A DNA stretch of 64,000 bases from Mallotus nudiflorus. Taxonomy: Eukaryota; Streptophyta; Magnoliopsida; Malpighiales; Euphorbiaceae. The stretch is taken from NCBI GenBank assembly GCA_947683625.1, contig CANTUR010000348.1, positions 372,001-436,000 on the forward strand, in the 5' to 3' direction. Made by a program: the position numbers and the translations under genes. Positions 23,740 to 36,343 of the stretch are shown here, piece by piece; the first letter of the stretch is position 1, and each line of letters opens with the position of its first letter. Under the pieces are notes generated by a model. It had not been told where the DNA came from. It saw nothing but the letters and a program-made list of their open reading frames with translations, and made no database searches.

Positions 23740-24135
23740 CAATTTGTATAGATCCTAGGGGAAGTCACTAAGCCATTATATGTGGTTGGAGTCTTGTGAA
23801 AAAGTTAAGGTTCCCTTAGCAAGATGCCCTCCTTTAAGACTTGAGTTATAAACTAAGGTCAAAGGGGCCTAGCATCCTTTGCAAACTTAAGAGAAGACTA
23901 CCCCCTTTTAGGACTTGGGTTACAGACTCTAATCAGATGAGCTCGATAATCTCTCTTAAATTGAGTTAAGGCTAAGAGTAATGGTTAGCCAATTTATAAC
24001 TCCATAAAGCTAGTGGAATCATGGAATCATAAACCAACGCCATCAGTTTAATAGGGACATGCAAAATGAATGCAAGAATAAAATAATAATTAATAAAATA
24101 ACTCTAAAGAACACAAGTAGAATCAATATCTGTTA

Positions 24136-24153
24136 TCCTTAATGGAGTCACCA
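24136..24153 (-). other. Primer-binding site of the gag-only element
   Basis: It ends in CCA on the plus strand, one base from the LTR edge at 24155, and reads TGGTGACTCCATTAAGGA on the minus strand. It resembles the TGGCGACTCC-type primer sites of plant gypsy elements. I cannot name the tRNA with certainty. Confidence 0.6.
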
Positions 24154-24154
24154 T

Positions 24155-26225
24155 TATAAACGGTGGGATTTAGCGCGCATCCAAGATTTTAGCAACCGTG
24201 ACACTGTTTGGGCTCAGGGCTCTAGAGAACACACTAACTATTATCACAAAAACATGGCATGGAGATGAGGAGTCGCCACTCAAGGTAATAACTAGGACAA
24301 ATCGAAAGGTGGTACTCGATTCTCTAAAAGAAAGCTAACACCACAACTAGAAGATTCTGGGAACAGAATACTAACTTCTTTCAGCCTTGTGTTCATTTAG
24401 AATTACTTTATGAATTATTATCTTATTCTCTAATTACATGCAATTTTATTTAAACCCAAATTAAACATCCATCTAACCTAAAAAGGCAATAGACCATAAA
24501 ATTACATGTAAAAATGCATACAAAAGGCAACGTCCCTATGTCTAAGCTAGATTAATTTTATTTTAAAGTTAGCTAATTCTACATTTTTATTTACAAATGA
24601 AATGGATTAAAGGTGGACTTACATGTTAATAAATGAGCTTAACTCTATTTATTTTAATTTTAACTAAAAATGAGCCTATAGTCTACAAATTTTAAAGAAA
24701 GAAATTAATTAGTGGGTCTAATTCTAACCAAATTTTAATTTAAATGAAAAAAGGAGCCTAAGCCTATTTGTTTTAAAAGAAATGGAATTAATGAGTTGAG
24801 CTAAAGTCCAAGTTAAATTTTAATTAAACTAAAAATGGGTTTAAATCTAAATTAACCAAATTGGCCTAAATTAATTTGAAAATTAATTAAACCAAAATCT
24901 ATTTTTTTTAAAAAAAACCTATTAATTAAATGGGTTAGAGTCTAACATGGATTTAGGGCCCAAAACATACAAAAATAAACAAATAAGCCCAAAAATATAA
25001 AAAATATATATATAAAAATAATCAAATAAAAAAGATCAAACAAACAATTAAATTGTTTCTTCTAAAAAACCCTAATATTAATTAATATGGAATATAAATT
25101 AACCTATTGCCTCCATTGATTTTAATTAGGATTTATCAAATTAACTTAATTTACTAATTAATTTTAATAGTCCAGAAAATTAAAGAGTATTCACTATTTT
25201 CGACTATTAGAGCTAATACAACCTACTATAAAAATAAATAAAATAATAAATACATGCTCATAATAAAAATATAAACCAATAAAAAACAACATAGAAATAA
25301 TAAAAATAAATTAAATTAAATTAAAACTCTAATCTATGTTCAAATGATATATGGGTATATTCATAGCATTCCATATACCTTAATAGGTTATCCATTGATT
25401 TTGTTTTCCACAGTATTCATGTCACCAAATCCATTAAGAGAATAAAAAAATAATAAAAAATAGTCAACAAATGATTAAAAATAATAATAATAAACAAAAT
25501 TAAATATGAAATCAAAATCAAAATAAAAGAAGAAAGAGAAGAAGATTTGAAAATGAGATGCAATATTAATTTCCTTAAAAAGGATAATTACCGTTGATGA
25601 AAACCTCTAGCTTTTGTTGTGTTTATTTGTGATTTTATTTTATTTGATCAGATTTTTTTCGTAAAGAACTAAAGAAAAGTAAGTGAAAAAATTGCATTTC
25701 TATTTGGGTTATGACTAAAAATCAGAAAGATAAAAATAAAAAATAAAAACCCTAGGAGCCTTTTCTATATAAAAATAAAAAAATCAAAATCAAAATTAAA
25801 ATACAATTAAATATGATCTTAACCACTTGATAAGCATGATTTATCAAAATAAAATAAATAAATAAAATAAGGTTCAGTTAGAGAATTGGCCAACAGTCGC
25901 CATTTTGTGGTCGTTTGGCCATTTTGTTTCAAATGAATCTATTTTGGACATTTGGTCCAACGTTGGTCCATCCTTTCATCCTTTTAAAATTTTCTTTTTC
26001 TTTTTTTTTTGAATTTTCCCTTTATTTATTTATTTATTTATTTAAAATAATTAAAATAAATAAATAAAATTTAAAGATAAGTCCTAAAAAATAAAATAAA
26101 AATAACTTATAATTTATTTTAAAACCAATAAATCAGATCCAATAAATATAATTTCATAGTTAATTTTTATCATCAGGTCCTTTGTCACATCCAAACTCAA
26201 GTCATCCCAAAATTGAGTGCTTACA
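24155..26225 (-). mobile_element. 5' LTR of the gag-only element
   Basis: This is the uninterrupted partner of 10529-16031. Its terminal TG has mutated to TA at 24155; the other end keeps ...TTACA, followed by the CTGAC target duplication. Confidence 0.85.
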
Positions 26226-26610
26226 CTGACTCCCCTCAATATTTTTTCAGGTTCTTCTACTTCAGACCTCCATAGTAGAACTCTTCGTTAGATTCTTTTC
26301 ACTTCGACTGATTTATGTAAATACTAAACTATCACTTTTTTTGTATTTTAGTAATCGCTGCAGTAGTAGTATTTATTGTGATAGTAATTGTGTTGTATTA
26401 GATAGAGACCCTGTATTCAAATATTGTATGAAGATATTTTATTATGTTATAATATAAGGATTTATTTTATATTAATTAAAGTTTTAATTCTAAGATATTT
26501 TTGTATTATATTTGCATGTGTTTTTATTTTAAGGCTTGCTACGGGTTCCGGATTCGAGAGAATTCTCATTTCTTAGCACTGGTTATAACTCCGCTGTTTG
26601 GGTTATGACA
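26226..26610 (+). mobile_element. 5' LTR of the old Tekay element, last part
   Basis: The LTR resumes after the nested element and runs to GGGTTATGACA. It contains the conserved acceptor-like ATTTTTTCAG ending at 26250 and the GGTTCCGGATTCGA(G)AGAATTCTCATT block shared by all Tekay LTR ends here. Confidence 0.85.
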
Positions 26611-27039
26611 TGAATATTAGAAAATTATACAATTTTTTTATTAATATGAAAGTTGTATGCACTGTTGTTGGAATCTTATAATTTATTATTTGAGTCGAAT
26701 CATCCCAAATTTAATATGAATCTATAAGTGAATTGACAAAATATATATGAAAATCAATTTTGAATCGTACGATTCATTATGAATTTAGGATTCCCACCTA
26801 TTCATTTATTAAATAAAATGAATCTTATTTAATAAATATACAATTAGGGAATAAAAAAATTTTAATTTTTAATTAAAAGCACTTAAAAGTTGAAATTTCA
26901 AAATAAAAATACAAACCTAACTTGTTCTTCCTTTTTTGCTTTTATTTCTTGAACTTGACGAGATTGACAAGTATAATTAATTTTATAAATTCTTTTATAA
27001 TCCTTCTTCTCGTTTGTTTAAATTAATAATATTGATTTA
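26611..27039. repeat. 429-bp segment duplicated from the right flank of the old Tekay element
   Basis: It aligns almost base for base with 34778-35206, which lies just outside the 3' LTR. Here it follows the 5' LTR, where a primer-binding site, leader and the first gag codons should be. The two copies end together (ATTTA before 27040 and before 35207), after which one continues into gag and the other into unrelated DNA. Confidence 0.85.
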
Positions 27040-27040
27040 T

Positions 27041-30000
27041 GATGAGTCCTTTTAGAATGAGATTTTACCTCTTGAGCTGCCAATTAGGTATAAAAATAGA
27101 AATGGAGGTAGACCTCGAGAAGCGGCAGGTCATCATAGGCAAAGAGAGCTACAAGATGAGGAACCTATAGAGCAAGAGTATGAAGAAGCTACTATACCTC
27201 TGGTCGTATCATAAATGCAACCTGTATATCAACAGGGTACGTATGACCTTAAGGTAGTCTTATTTTATGCTAAAGTCAGTAGGATGTCATTCAATGGGAC
27301 TACAGATCCTTTCAATTTCCTATATGCCATAGAGATGAGGACTCATACTACTCATATTGAGTACTAAAGGATCATGATCATTAAGTTATTTATTGAGGGG
27401 CCAACCCTAGATTAGTTTGTTCAGGTTATCCAGCTGCATATGACAACTTATACTTGGGCTCAGTTTTGAGAAAGATTCATGAGGCATTTCTGCCTAGAGC
27501 CTATGCAAATGAGCTTTAGACTATGGCTGATTAACATAAGTAGAGGTGACAGGTCAATGGAGGACTACACCAAAGATTTTCTCAAATTAGGTCGATATAC
27601 AGAGGATTTGCTAAGAGACCAGTATTTTGCAGTCACTATATATGTCACTGGACTGGGTTTTGCATTCACTAGGATGCCTACTTCAAGCCTTACTCTTGAG
27701 TTTATGATAGAGTTGACTAAGGAGATAGAGCTCAGACTGATCAGGCAAGCAGTCATTCCTGACTATTATTAGATGGGAGGTGTCTAGTCTGGAGGATCTT
27801 AGAGCACACCGTTCTAAAAATTTCAAATAGGCTCCAGCAGTCAATAAAGAGGTTCTGTTCAATAGGATCAGAGACAACAACACAAATAGCATCATGGTAT
27901 GAGACATGGTTATGGTTGAGTATGCAGGCCTATCAGATTTAGCTCTGGATATGCAGGCCTAATAGCAACGGTGATCAGAGTTCTGGATATGGTAGCATAA
28001 GATCTGCAGCCAGTGTGTGCTAGATATATGGGAGAGTCCATCAGGGACCCTGTTACGTGGCTCCTTTGACTTAGTTCATATGCAGATAGATAGGGCACTT
28101 TACTAGAGTGTGTCCTTATTATGGCTATCAACAATAGTTTATGTAGTAGTCTATTACCAGTGCAACTCCAGCTCCTTATTAGTTGCCTTCACTCAACATC
28201 CAAGTACATTGCAGTTTGTAACCCAATAGGGGTGTGGCAGAGGTGGTAAAGGTAATGTGAGAGGCTTTGGTTAGACTTCTACCAGCTAGTAGGGAGGCCA
28301 AAGTTAGGTCAGAGTCTTCACCCTCACCCAGTAGGATGCTCAGGCATCCAACATCGTTGTTGCAGGTATACTCTCAGTTTATTACTTGGATGCTAGAGTC
28401 TTGATTGATTATAGTGCCACACATTCTATCGTGTCCTTTATTTTTACTTCAAAGTCGCGTTGGCAAGCTTCGAGGATAGCATTTCCTTTATATGTTGCCA
28501 CTCCTCTAAGTGATTCATTAGACACTGACGTAGTTCTTTTTGGGTGTTTAGTGTTAGTGGGAGGCAAAGAATTATTAGTGGAATTAGTGTTGTTAGATGT
28601 GATTCTTGGTATGGATTGGTTATCCTAGCACTATGCCATAGTTGATTGCCAAAGTAAAGAGGTGATTTTTAAAATTTTCAATGAAGAAGACTTTAAGTTT
28701 GTAGGTGATAAGAGTTATGCACCTCGAAATCTTATCTCCGCTATCACAGTTAGGAAGATGTTAAGGAAAGGTTGTCAAGGATACTTGGCACTAGTTAGGG
28801 AGACTTTAATAGAGAAGATGGATATCTCAAATGCTCTGGTAGCTTGTGATTTTTTTGATGTTTTTCCTAATGAGTTACTAGGTTTACCATCTTACAAAGA
28901 GATCAAATTTTATATAAATGTGATCCCAAACATAGCTCCTATTTTGATGCCACCCTATATAATGGCTTCTGCAAAGTTAAAGGACTAGTTACAAGATTTT
29001 TTGGATAAGGGTTTTATTAAATCTTGTATTTCTCTTTGGGGTGGACTAGTCATGTTTGTGAAGAAGAAGGATGGTACACTAAGACTGTGCATTGATTACA
29101 GAGAGTTGAATAAGGTGACAGTGAAGACCAAGTATCCTCTTCCAAGTATAGATGATTTGTTTGATCAACTTTAGGGTGCATAGTTCTTTTTTAAGATTGA
29201 CTTAAGGTCGGGTTATCATCAGTTGCAGATCAATGAAGCCGATGTTCCTAAAATAACATTTCGTACTCGATATGGTCATTATGAGTTTCTGGTGATGTCC
29301 TTTGTGTTAACTAATGCACCATTTGCTTTCTTAGATCTGATGAATATTGTGTTTAGACCATTTATGGATCAATTTATAATAGTCTTCATTGATGGTATAT
29401 TGGTGTATTTGAAGAGTATGGAAGAGCACATATATCACTTGAGGATAGTACTACAGACACTAAGAGAACATTAGCTTTATGCTAAATTCTCAAAGTGTGA
29501 TTTCTAAATGGAGAGTGTCGCATTCCTTGGATACATGGTGTATAAATATGGTATTCAATTTAATCCATAAAAAATTAAAGCAATGTCTTAATGGCCCAGA
29601 CCGACATTAGTCATTGAGATTCAAAGTTTCCTAGGTTTGGCTAGGTATAATAGGAGATTTGTGCAGGATTTCTCGAGAATTACAACACCTATAACTTACT
29701 TAACTCAAAAGAATGTGAAGTTCATGTGGTCAGATGCTTGTGAGAACAGTTTTCAGTTACTGAAGGAGAAGTTGACGACAACTCCAGTTCTAACTTTTCC
29801 AAATGGAGAAGACAAGTTCATTATGTATTGTGATGCTTTCAGAGTTAGCCAAAGTTTTATGTTGATGCAGAATGGTAGGGTGATAGCTTATGCTTCGAGG
29901 TAATTGAAGAAGCATGAATAGAATTATCCTACTCATAACCTAGAGATGGCAGTAGTGATCTTTGCTCTCAAGATCTGGATACATTATTTGTACGAAGTGA

Positions 30001-31728
30001 CTTATAAGATTTTCACAGATAACAAGCACTTGAAGTACATTTTCCACTAAAGAGATATGAACTTGAGGTAAAGGAGATGGTTGGAATTATTGAAGGATTA
30101 TGATTATGATATACTATACTAGGCAAGGCTAATGTGGTAGCAGATGCCTTGAGTAAGAAGTCCTCAGGTAGTCTTACTTACATTAGTGTAGAGAGGAGAC
30201 TTTTGATCCAAGAGTTGCACGAGTTAGTGGATCAAGTTTTGATGATGAAGATAAGCAGATTAAGTGGATTGTTATCTCAGTTCAGAGTCATATCAGTGTT
30301 GAGAGATAGGATTAAGGTAGTTCAGGGCTGAGATCCTGTTTTAGTAGAGCTCGAGGAGAATATTCGTGAAGGAAAGTTCATTGATTTTACACTTGATGAT
30401 GAAGGTATTTTATGGATTAGTGGTTAATTATGTGTTCCAGATACGAATAATTTGAGGGAAAAGATCCTAGAAGAAGTGAATTCGGTAGCTTACAATGTAC
30501 ATCCAAGTGTTACTAAGATGTACCACAACATTAAGGATTTGTACTAGTGGGATGGATTGAAAAATGATGCAACTAATTATGTCTCTAAGTGCTTGACTTA
30601 TCAGCAAGTGAAAGCTAAGCATTAGAAGCCTTTTGGGAAGCTTCAACCTCTTCCTATTCCTAAGTGGAAATGGGAGAGAATTGCTATGGATTTTATGACA
30701 GGGTTACCTCATTCAAAAGGTGGATATGATTCCATCTGGGTGATTTTGGACAGGTTAACCATATCAACTCACTTTTTACCAGTTATAGCTGCTTATTTTA
30801 TAGCCATGTTGGCTAAGCTATATGTTAAGCATATTGTGTGCCTTCATAGAGTGTTTATTTTCATTGTATCTGATAGAGGTTTAGTCTTTACCTCTCAATT
30901 TTAGCAGAAGTTACAGGAAGCAATGGGCACCAGGCTTGATTTTAGTACTGCTTTTCACCCTCAGATGGATGGTCAATCTGGGAGAATGATCTAGACACTT
31001 GAGGATATATTGAGAATGTGTGTAATAGATCTTACAAGTAGTTGGGATGATCATTTACCATTGGTAGAGTTTGCTTACAATAACAACTACTACAACAGTA
31101 TTGAAATGGCATCATATGAAGCTTTATATAGAAGGAAGTATAGATCCCTTTTGTATTAGGATGAGATTAGAGAGAGAGAATTGACAGGACCTGAGATTAT
31201 TTAAGATGCGACTGAGAAGGTTGCTTTGATAAGAAGAAGATTAGAAACCATAACTAGTAGACAGAAAAGCTATGCGGATCCAAAGCACATGGATGTGGAG
31301 TTTCAAGTTAGGAATTATGTGTTTCTGAAGTTGTCACCGATGAAGGGTGTGATGAAATTTGGCAATAAGGGAAATTAGTACCAAGATATATTAGAACTTT
31401 TAAAATTTTAGAGAGAGTGGGCATGGTTACATATTAGTTGGCTTTGCCTTTGAATTTATCTCAAATGCATCTAGTGTTCCATGTCTCAATGCTGAGGAAG
31501 TACATTTTAGACCTTTCGCATGTGTTGTAGCCTAAGAGTGTGGAAGTGAATGAAGATCTTACGTACGAGGAAGAGTTAGTTACGATTATGGATTATCAAG
31601 TTTGTCAGTTGCATTCGAAGCAGATCCTAATGGTCAAGGTGTTGCGGAGGAGCAACAACGTGAAGGAACACATATGGGAGACCGAGGCTGAGATGTGGAT
31701 GGCTTACCTTTACCTTTTTCCTCGATAA
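27041..31728 (+). pseudogene. Tekay-type gag-pol, heavily decayed
   Basis: The translation parallels the young element's polyprotein. Gag starts about codon 17 (D-E-S-F near 27041) and its capsid region runs to 27770. A protease remnant lies at about 28380-28440. Reverse transcriptase (28900-29440) has F-I-D-G instead of F-I-D-D. RNase H lies at 29810-30050 and integrase at 30450-31100. A chromodomain-like end follows (31560-31700), with the stop at 31726-31728. There are about twenty nonsense codons and a few frameshifts. Most stops replace glutamine (CAG or CAA) or tryptophan codons of the younger copy, which points to cytosine deamination. It is not functional. Confidence 0.9.
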
Positions 31729-31775
31729 ATTCTTGTTTTTTATTCTTTTTATTTGAAATTCGAAGACGAATTTTT

Positions 31776-31789
31776 GTAAAGGGGAAGAT
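31776..31789 (+). other. Polypurine tract of the old Tekay element
   Basis: GTAAAGGGGAAGAT lies directly before the LTR start TGTTATAACC at 31790. It matches the tract of the young element. Confidence 0.75.
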
Positions 31790-31988
31790 TGTTATAACCG
31801 GATATTTTATAAATTATTAAATTAATTTTTGGGATTTACAGTGTTAATAAATATTTTATTAAATTGTTATATTATGATTATTTTGTCAAATTTAATTAAA
31901 TTTAAGTGTTAGTATTTATTTTATTATATTATGGTATTAATATTAAATAGAGATTTAAAACTTAAATTTGTGGTTAAATATTATTTAA

Positions 31989-32049
<61 letters not shown>

Positions 32050-34777
32050 TATGAATAGTATTAATTTAGTGTATTTAATATATTTTAATATTTTGTGGTT
32101 AATTTAATTAGAAAGGTAAATAATTAAATTAAAAATATTATTTTGTCCTTTTTTCATTTTTTTAATATATATATATATATATATATCAATTTTTCCTTCC
32201 CTCCCCTTTTCCCTTCTCTTTCCTTTATTCTCTTCTCTATATTTTGCAGAAATACAGCACGCCACCAACACCACACCACCACCTAGCAACACCATCATCG
32301 TTGTCATCACTCCTCCTCAACTCGCCACCACTTGTCCTTCTTCCTCTTGCTACCATTCTCTTTATCCTCCTTCTTCCTTCTCGACACTAATCACTTCTGA
32401 AGGCTGTCGGTGTCGATTCTAGCAACGATAATGGTCATGGTTGGTCTCATTTGGAAACTTGTTCCTTAGGTTTCATTTCCCCAAGGTAGTTCATTCAATT
32501 AACCTTGAATTCAACTTCAATTTTGTTAATTTCTATATAGGGTTCATAATTTCAATTGTTGTTTTGTGTTCAATTGGTTTGATTCTTGTTAAATTGACTT
32601 TAAATTAGTTAAATTGAAGTTGTAAGCTTTCCAAAAATGTGTTTAAATTCAATTTTGGAGAAAGTTGAGATTTGAACACTATTTCGAGCTTAGTTACTGT
32701 TCACAAGACTGTCCCGGCACAGAAATGTGTTTTATTTATAATAAATTTTACTAATTATTTTAAACATATTTTGTTAAGGAAGTTTATTGAAATTATGTTA
32801 TGATTATTTATATTTTTGAATGTTTATATAAAAATTTGATTTTTGGAAAATTAGTATAAATTAGTAAATTTTGTATTTTAATTGAAATTATTGTTAATTA
32901 TTATGTTTTGGATAATTTTTGAGTAACAAATAGTATTAAAATAATTTTTACAAATTATTTACTATTTTTAGCTAATTAATAATAATTTCCGGAAATATAT
33001 TCAAATCACAATTTTACCTATTATTTTTATGATTAAATGAATTCTTTAGCTATTTTATTATATATTTGGGCAATTTAAATAATTATTTGTAAATTATATT
33101 ATTTGATTTCAAATATATGAAATATGGATTTTATTAATATTATTTAATTATATTTGGGATTTTATTATTTATTTTGAAAATAAATATCTTTGATGTTTTT
33201 ATTATTTAAATAAATTGAATTGTAGTATTTTATTGATTTTTATGGATTTTAGTGAATTATTAATATTTATTATTATATTATTGATTTTTCGTATATTGGT
33301 TCTCAATTGGGCAATTCATGTAGTTTGGGATCCCAATCCAATAAGTTGACCTGTGTGAATATTGAAGTGTGTTTATATGTAGAATCGGCTCTATTTTTAG
33401 TAGAGAGACTTTCATTTTATAGAGGAGATTCTTTCGAATGTTTGATAAAATTTTCGTAAAATGTGACATCAAGTCAGTCCTGAGTTTTGAATTTTTTTTG
33501 AGTCATGTCCTAGATTGAGTCATTTTTTAGAATTTCTAAAAGTACAAATTAGAATTTTGATTCTAATATATTGTTGTTTTTATTATTTTCCGTAGTTGTT
33601 TTATATGCTAGGCCTATTGGACTGCGCTAGCCGAGCCAAGGTTGAAGAGTGTGATAGAACAATGAGTTATTATATTAAATATACATTGTATATAGATAAA
33701 TATTATGAGCATCCATGTGTTTTTAATAATATGAATTTAATTATGCTCGTTTCATTAAATCATAATTATTATTGTTAATATTTATATAGATATTTTCATT
33801 GAGAATATTTTATTTTTTAATTAATGTATGATGTCATATGTTATATTGTGATTTTCATTATTTATTATAAAACATTGTTTTAGAGGATAGTTGTAGAACG
33901 TATTACCTAGCAGATCATGCTAGGGCTGTTGTGCAACAGTACACTAGAATTAGGTTTTGAACCTTGATTGATTCCGGATTTAAAAATTATGATTTTGGTG
34001 AATTGTAGATTAAGAGTGTAACTGTGGATTCTCGATTAACTTGTAGGGTGCTTGGGGCTATTTAGCACCAGTAGTGGAACTGTGAATCCTCGGTTGACTT
34101 TTTGTGAACTCGGGGCCAGTTCATTGCCAAAGTTGGATAAAGGAATATGTTGGAGTTATGGAAGCGTGATAGCTAGTGATATTCAATGCTGAGGTTGCAA
34201 AAATTTAGGGATTTTACTCTGATCCTCCACTCAAAATTCTTTTGCATTTATTATTATTATAAAAGCGAATTTTTAGCATCTGTATGAAATGCATGTATAT
34301 ATAAATAAATATATATATTATTATACTGATGCCTGATTGTATATGGATTTAGGTTGCATGTATATATATTATAATAATTCACTTAGTAAGGTCTAACTTC
34401 CCTTAATATTTTTTCAAAATTGTTTATTTCAAACCTCCCTAGTAGAACTCTTCACCAGACTCTTTCATCTCCAGCTGATTTATATAAATATTAAACCGTC
34501 ACTTCTTTTGTATTTTAATAATCACTACAGTGGTAGTATTTATTGTGGTAGTAATTGTGTTGTATTAGATAGAGACCTTGTATTTGAATATTGTATGAAG
34601 ATATTTTATTATGTTATAATATAAGGATTTATTTTATATTAATTAAAGTTTTAATTTTGAGATAGTTTTGTATTATGTTTGCATGAGTTTTTATTTTAAG
34701 GCTTGCTACGGGTTCCAAATTTGAGAGAATTCTCATTTTTTAGCACCGGTCATAACTTCTTGATTTGGGTTGTGATA
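31790..34777 (+). mobile_element. 3' LTR of the old Tekay element
   Basis: At 2988 bases it runs from TGTTATAACC to GTGATA (original CA lost). It contains ATT and AT microsatellites (31990-32048 and 32166-32186), the GC-rich island (32230-32480), and a donor-like CAAGGTAG at 32485. The acceptor-like site near 34418 has mutated to CAA. It retains the 1.13 kb that the 5' LTR has lost. Confidence 0.9.
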
Positions 34778-35206
34778 TGAATATTATAAAATTATACAAT
34801 TTTTTATTAATATGAAAGTTGTATGCACTATTGTTGGAATCTTACAATTTATTATTCGAGTCGAATTATCCTAAATTTAATGTGAATCTATGAGTGAATT
34901 GGCAAAATATATATGAAAATCAATTCTGAATAGTACAATTCATTATAAATTTAGGATTCCCACCTATTTATTTTATTTAATAAAATGAATCTTATTTAAT
35001 AAATTTACAATCAGAGAATAAAAAAATTTTAATTTTTAATTAAAAACACTTAAAAGTTGAAATTTCAAAATAAAAATACAAATCTAACTTCTTGTTCCTT
35101 TTTTGCCTATGTTTCTTGAACTTGACGAGATTGACAAGTATAATTAATTTTATAAATTCTTTTATAATCCTTTTTCTCGTTTGTTCATATTAGTAATATT
35201 AATTTA
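34778..35206. repeat. Right flank of the old Tekay element; partner of the 429-bp duplication
   Basis: It begins with the target duplication TGAAT and matches 26611-27039. No gene is seen in it. Confidence 0.85.
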
Positions 35207-35337
35207 GGTTTTTATTTTTCCTTTCATTGATTTATTTATTTTTTTATAATAGCTATTTGTTTCACTTTCATGTAGCTAGTTTTTATGAGGTAAAAGAACT
35301 ATTGGTATATTCATAATATTAACTATCATATCTAACT

Positions 35338-36326
35338 AATTGGCACAACCTCTGGAGTTTAACAACTCATCCGAAAATTAAGAATTTTCTATGGAGAGCT
35401 TTCTCGGTTGTCTCCCTACACTTCAAGCTCTAAAGTTGAAGAGGGTTGTGGAAGAAGAGGTCTGTTCCATGTATCATTCTTCAATTGAATCTATGTTCCA
35501 TAGTTTGGTTAGTTGTTCTCATGCTTGTAATGTGCGGGTAATTTCACCTTTTGGAGATATTTCTAGCCAAGCTTTAGATTTGAAGGACCGGTGGTCTTTG
35601 ATGATGGGGAGAAGTTCGGTTTCTGATTTGCAACTTATTGCTTTTATTACGTGGCATTTATGGAGGAATCATAATGATAATATCTGGAATGGGAGGAAGA
35701 GGACTGTTGATCTCTTACTTAAGGAGGCTAAAGTCTATGTTGATCGTTGGCAGGATATTACTGTTCTTAAATCCTCTACTAATGTTCTTCGCATATCAGT
35801 TACTCAGGTTAAGTGGCATAAACCTCCTATTGGATTTCAAAAGTGTAATGTGGATGCCAGTTTATTACATTCTTCAAGTCTGATCGAAATTAGTAGTGTA
35901 TTGCAATACTCTTCAAGTTCTCTTATAGCAACTCGGCAAGCTTCCAAACGAGAGTCCTTTGATCCATTTTTTGCTGAGACCACATCACTAAAAGATACAC
36001 TTCTATTGTTATAGCGCAAGTCTGAGACTAAGGTCTTGATTGAATCGGACTCTCAACTGTTGGTTAATGCTATTAATTCAAGTTGCAACTTAGCTTCTCA
36101 TGTAAGCCTTTTAATTCAAGCCTGTACTTTCTCTGAAAAAACTACATGATTGTTAGTTGATGTTTGTAAAACGGAGAGTGAATGTTGTCGCTCATTCTCT
36201 AGCTCGAGCTACAGCTTCCACGTCTAATCATAAGGAGTGGTATGTTATCTACCCTCCTCTTATTGTTGATGTTATGTTTGCTTATTTGGTTTAATGCATT
36301 CCATTTTTTATTCAACAAAAAAAAAA
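35338..36326 (+). mobile_element. 5'-truncated LINE with RNase H tail, between 17-bp target duplications
   Basis: The insert starts inside the zf-RVT domain of a plant LINE (W-S-L-T-T-H-P-K-I-K-N-F-L-W-R-A, 35355-35402). It continues through a longer frame at 35391-36014 ending in a plant RNase H-like domain (W-H-K-P-P, then K-C-N-V-D-A-S near 35847; V-L-I-E-S-D-S-Q-L-L-V-N-A-I further on, past a TAG). It ends in a 12-A tail at 36317-36328. Direct repeats AACTATCATATCT(A/G)ACT flank it at 35321-35337 and 36327-36343. A stop (TAA near 35430) and later frame changes show it is dead. Confidence 0.85.
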
Positions 36327-36343
36327 AACTATCATATCTGACT

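Larger units (their letters stand above)
10529..26225 (-). mobile_element. Gag-only, pol-less Tat-like LTR retrotransposon on the minus strand
   Basis: The element starts TGTAGACGG and ends GCTTACA on the plus strand, flanked by CTGAC at 10524-10528 and 26226-26230. Orientation is minus: the polypurine tract (16032-16044) adjoins the left LTR and the primer site (24136-24153) adjoins the right LTR. Without the nested solo LTR it is about 12.3 kb, with LTRs of about 2.07 kb. The only coding part is a decayed gag (21306-23208). The 5.3 kb where pol should be holds tandem arrays and hairpins with no protease, reverse transcriptase or integrase, so it is a non-autonomous derivative that would need another element's enzymes. 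Confidence 0.85.
9078..34777 (+). mobile_element. Old decayed Tekay-type Ty3/gypsy element, carrying nested insertions
   Basis: The element consists of a 5' LTR (9078-10528 plus 26226-26610), a 429-bp anomalous segment (26611-27039), a decayed gag-pol (27041-31728), a polypurine tract and a 3' LTR (31790-34777). A five-base target duplication fits with one C/T difference: CGAAT at 9073-9077 and TGAAT at 34778-34782. The 5' LTR is interrupted by the gag-only element 10529-26225. The normal primer site and gag start are missing, replaced by the 429-bp segment. LTR and coding sequence are clearly related to the young Tekay element at 38331-49830 but much more mutated. Confidence 0.85.
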
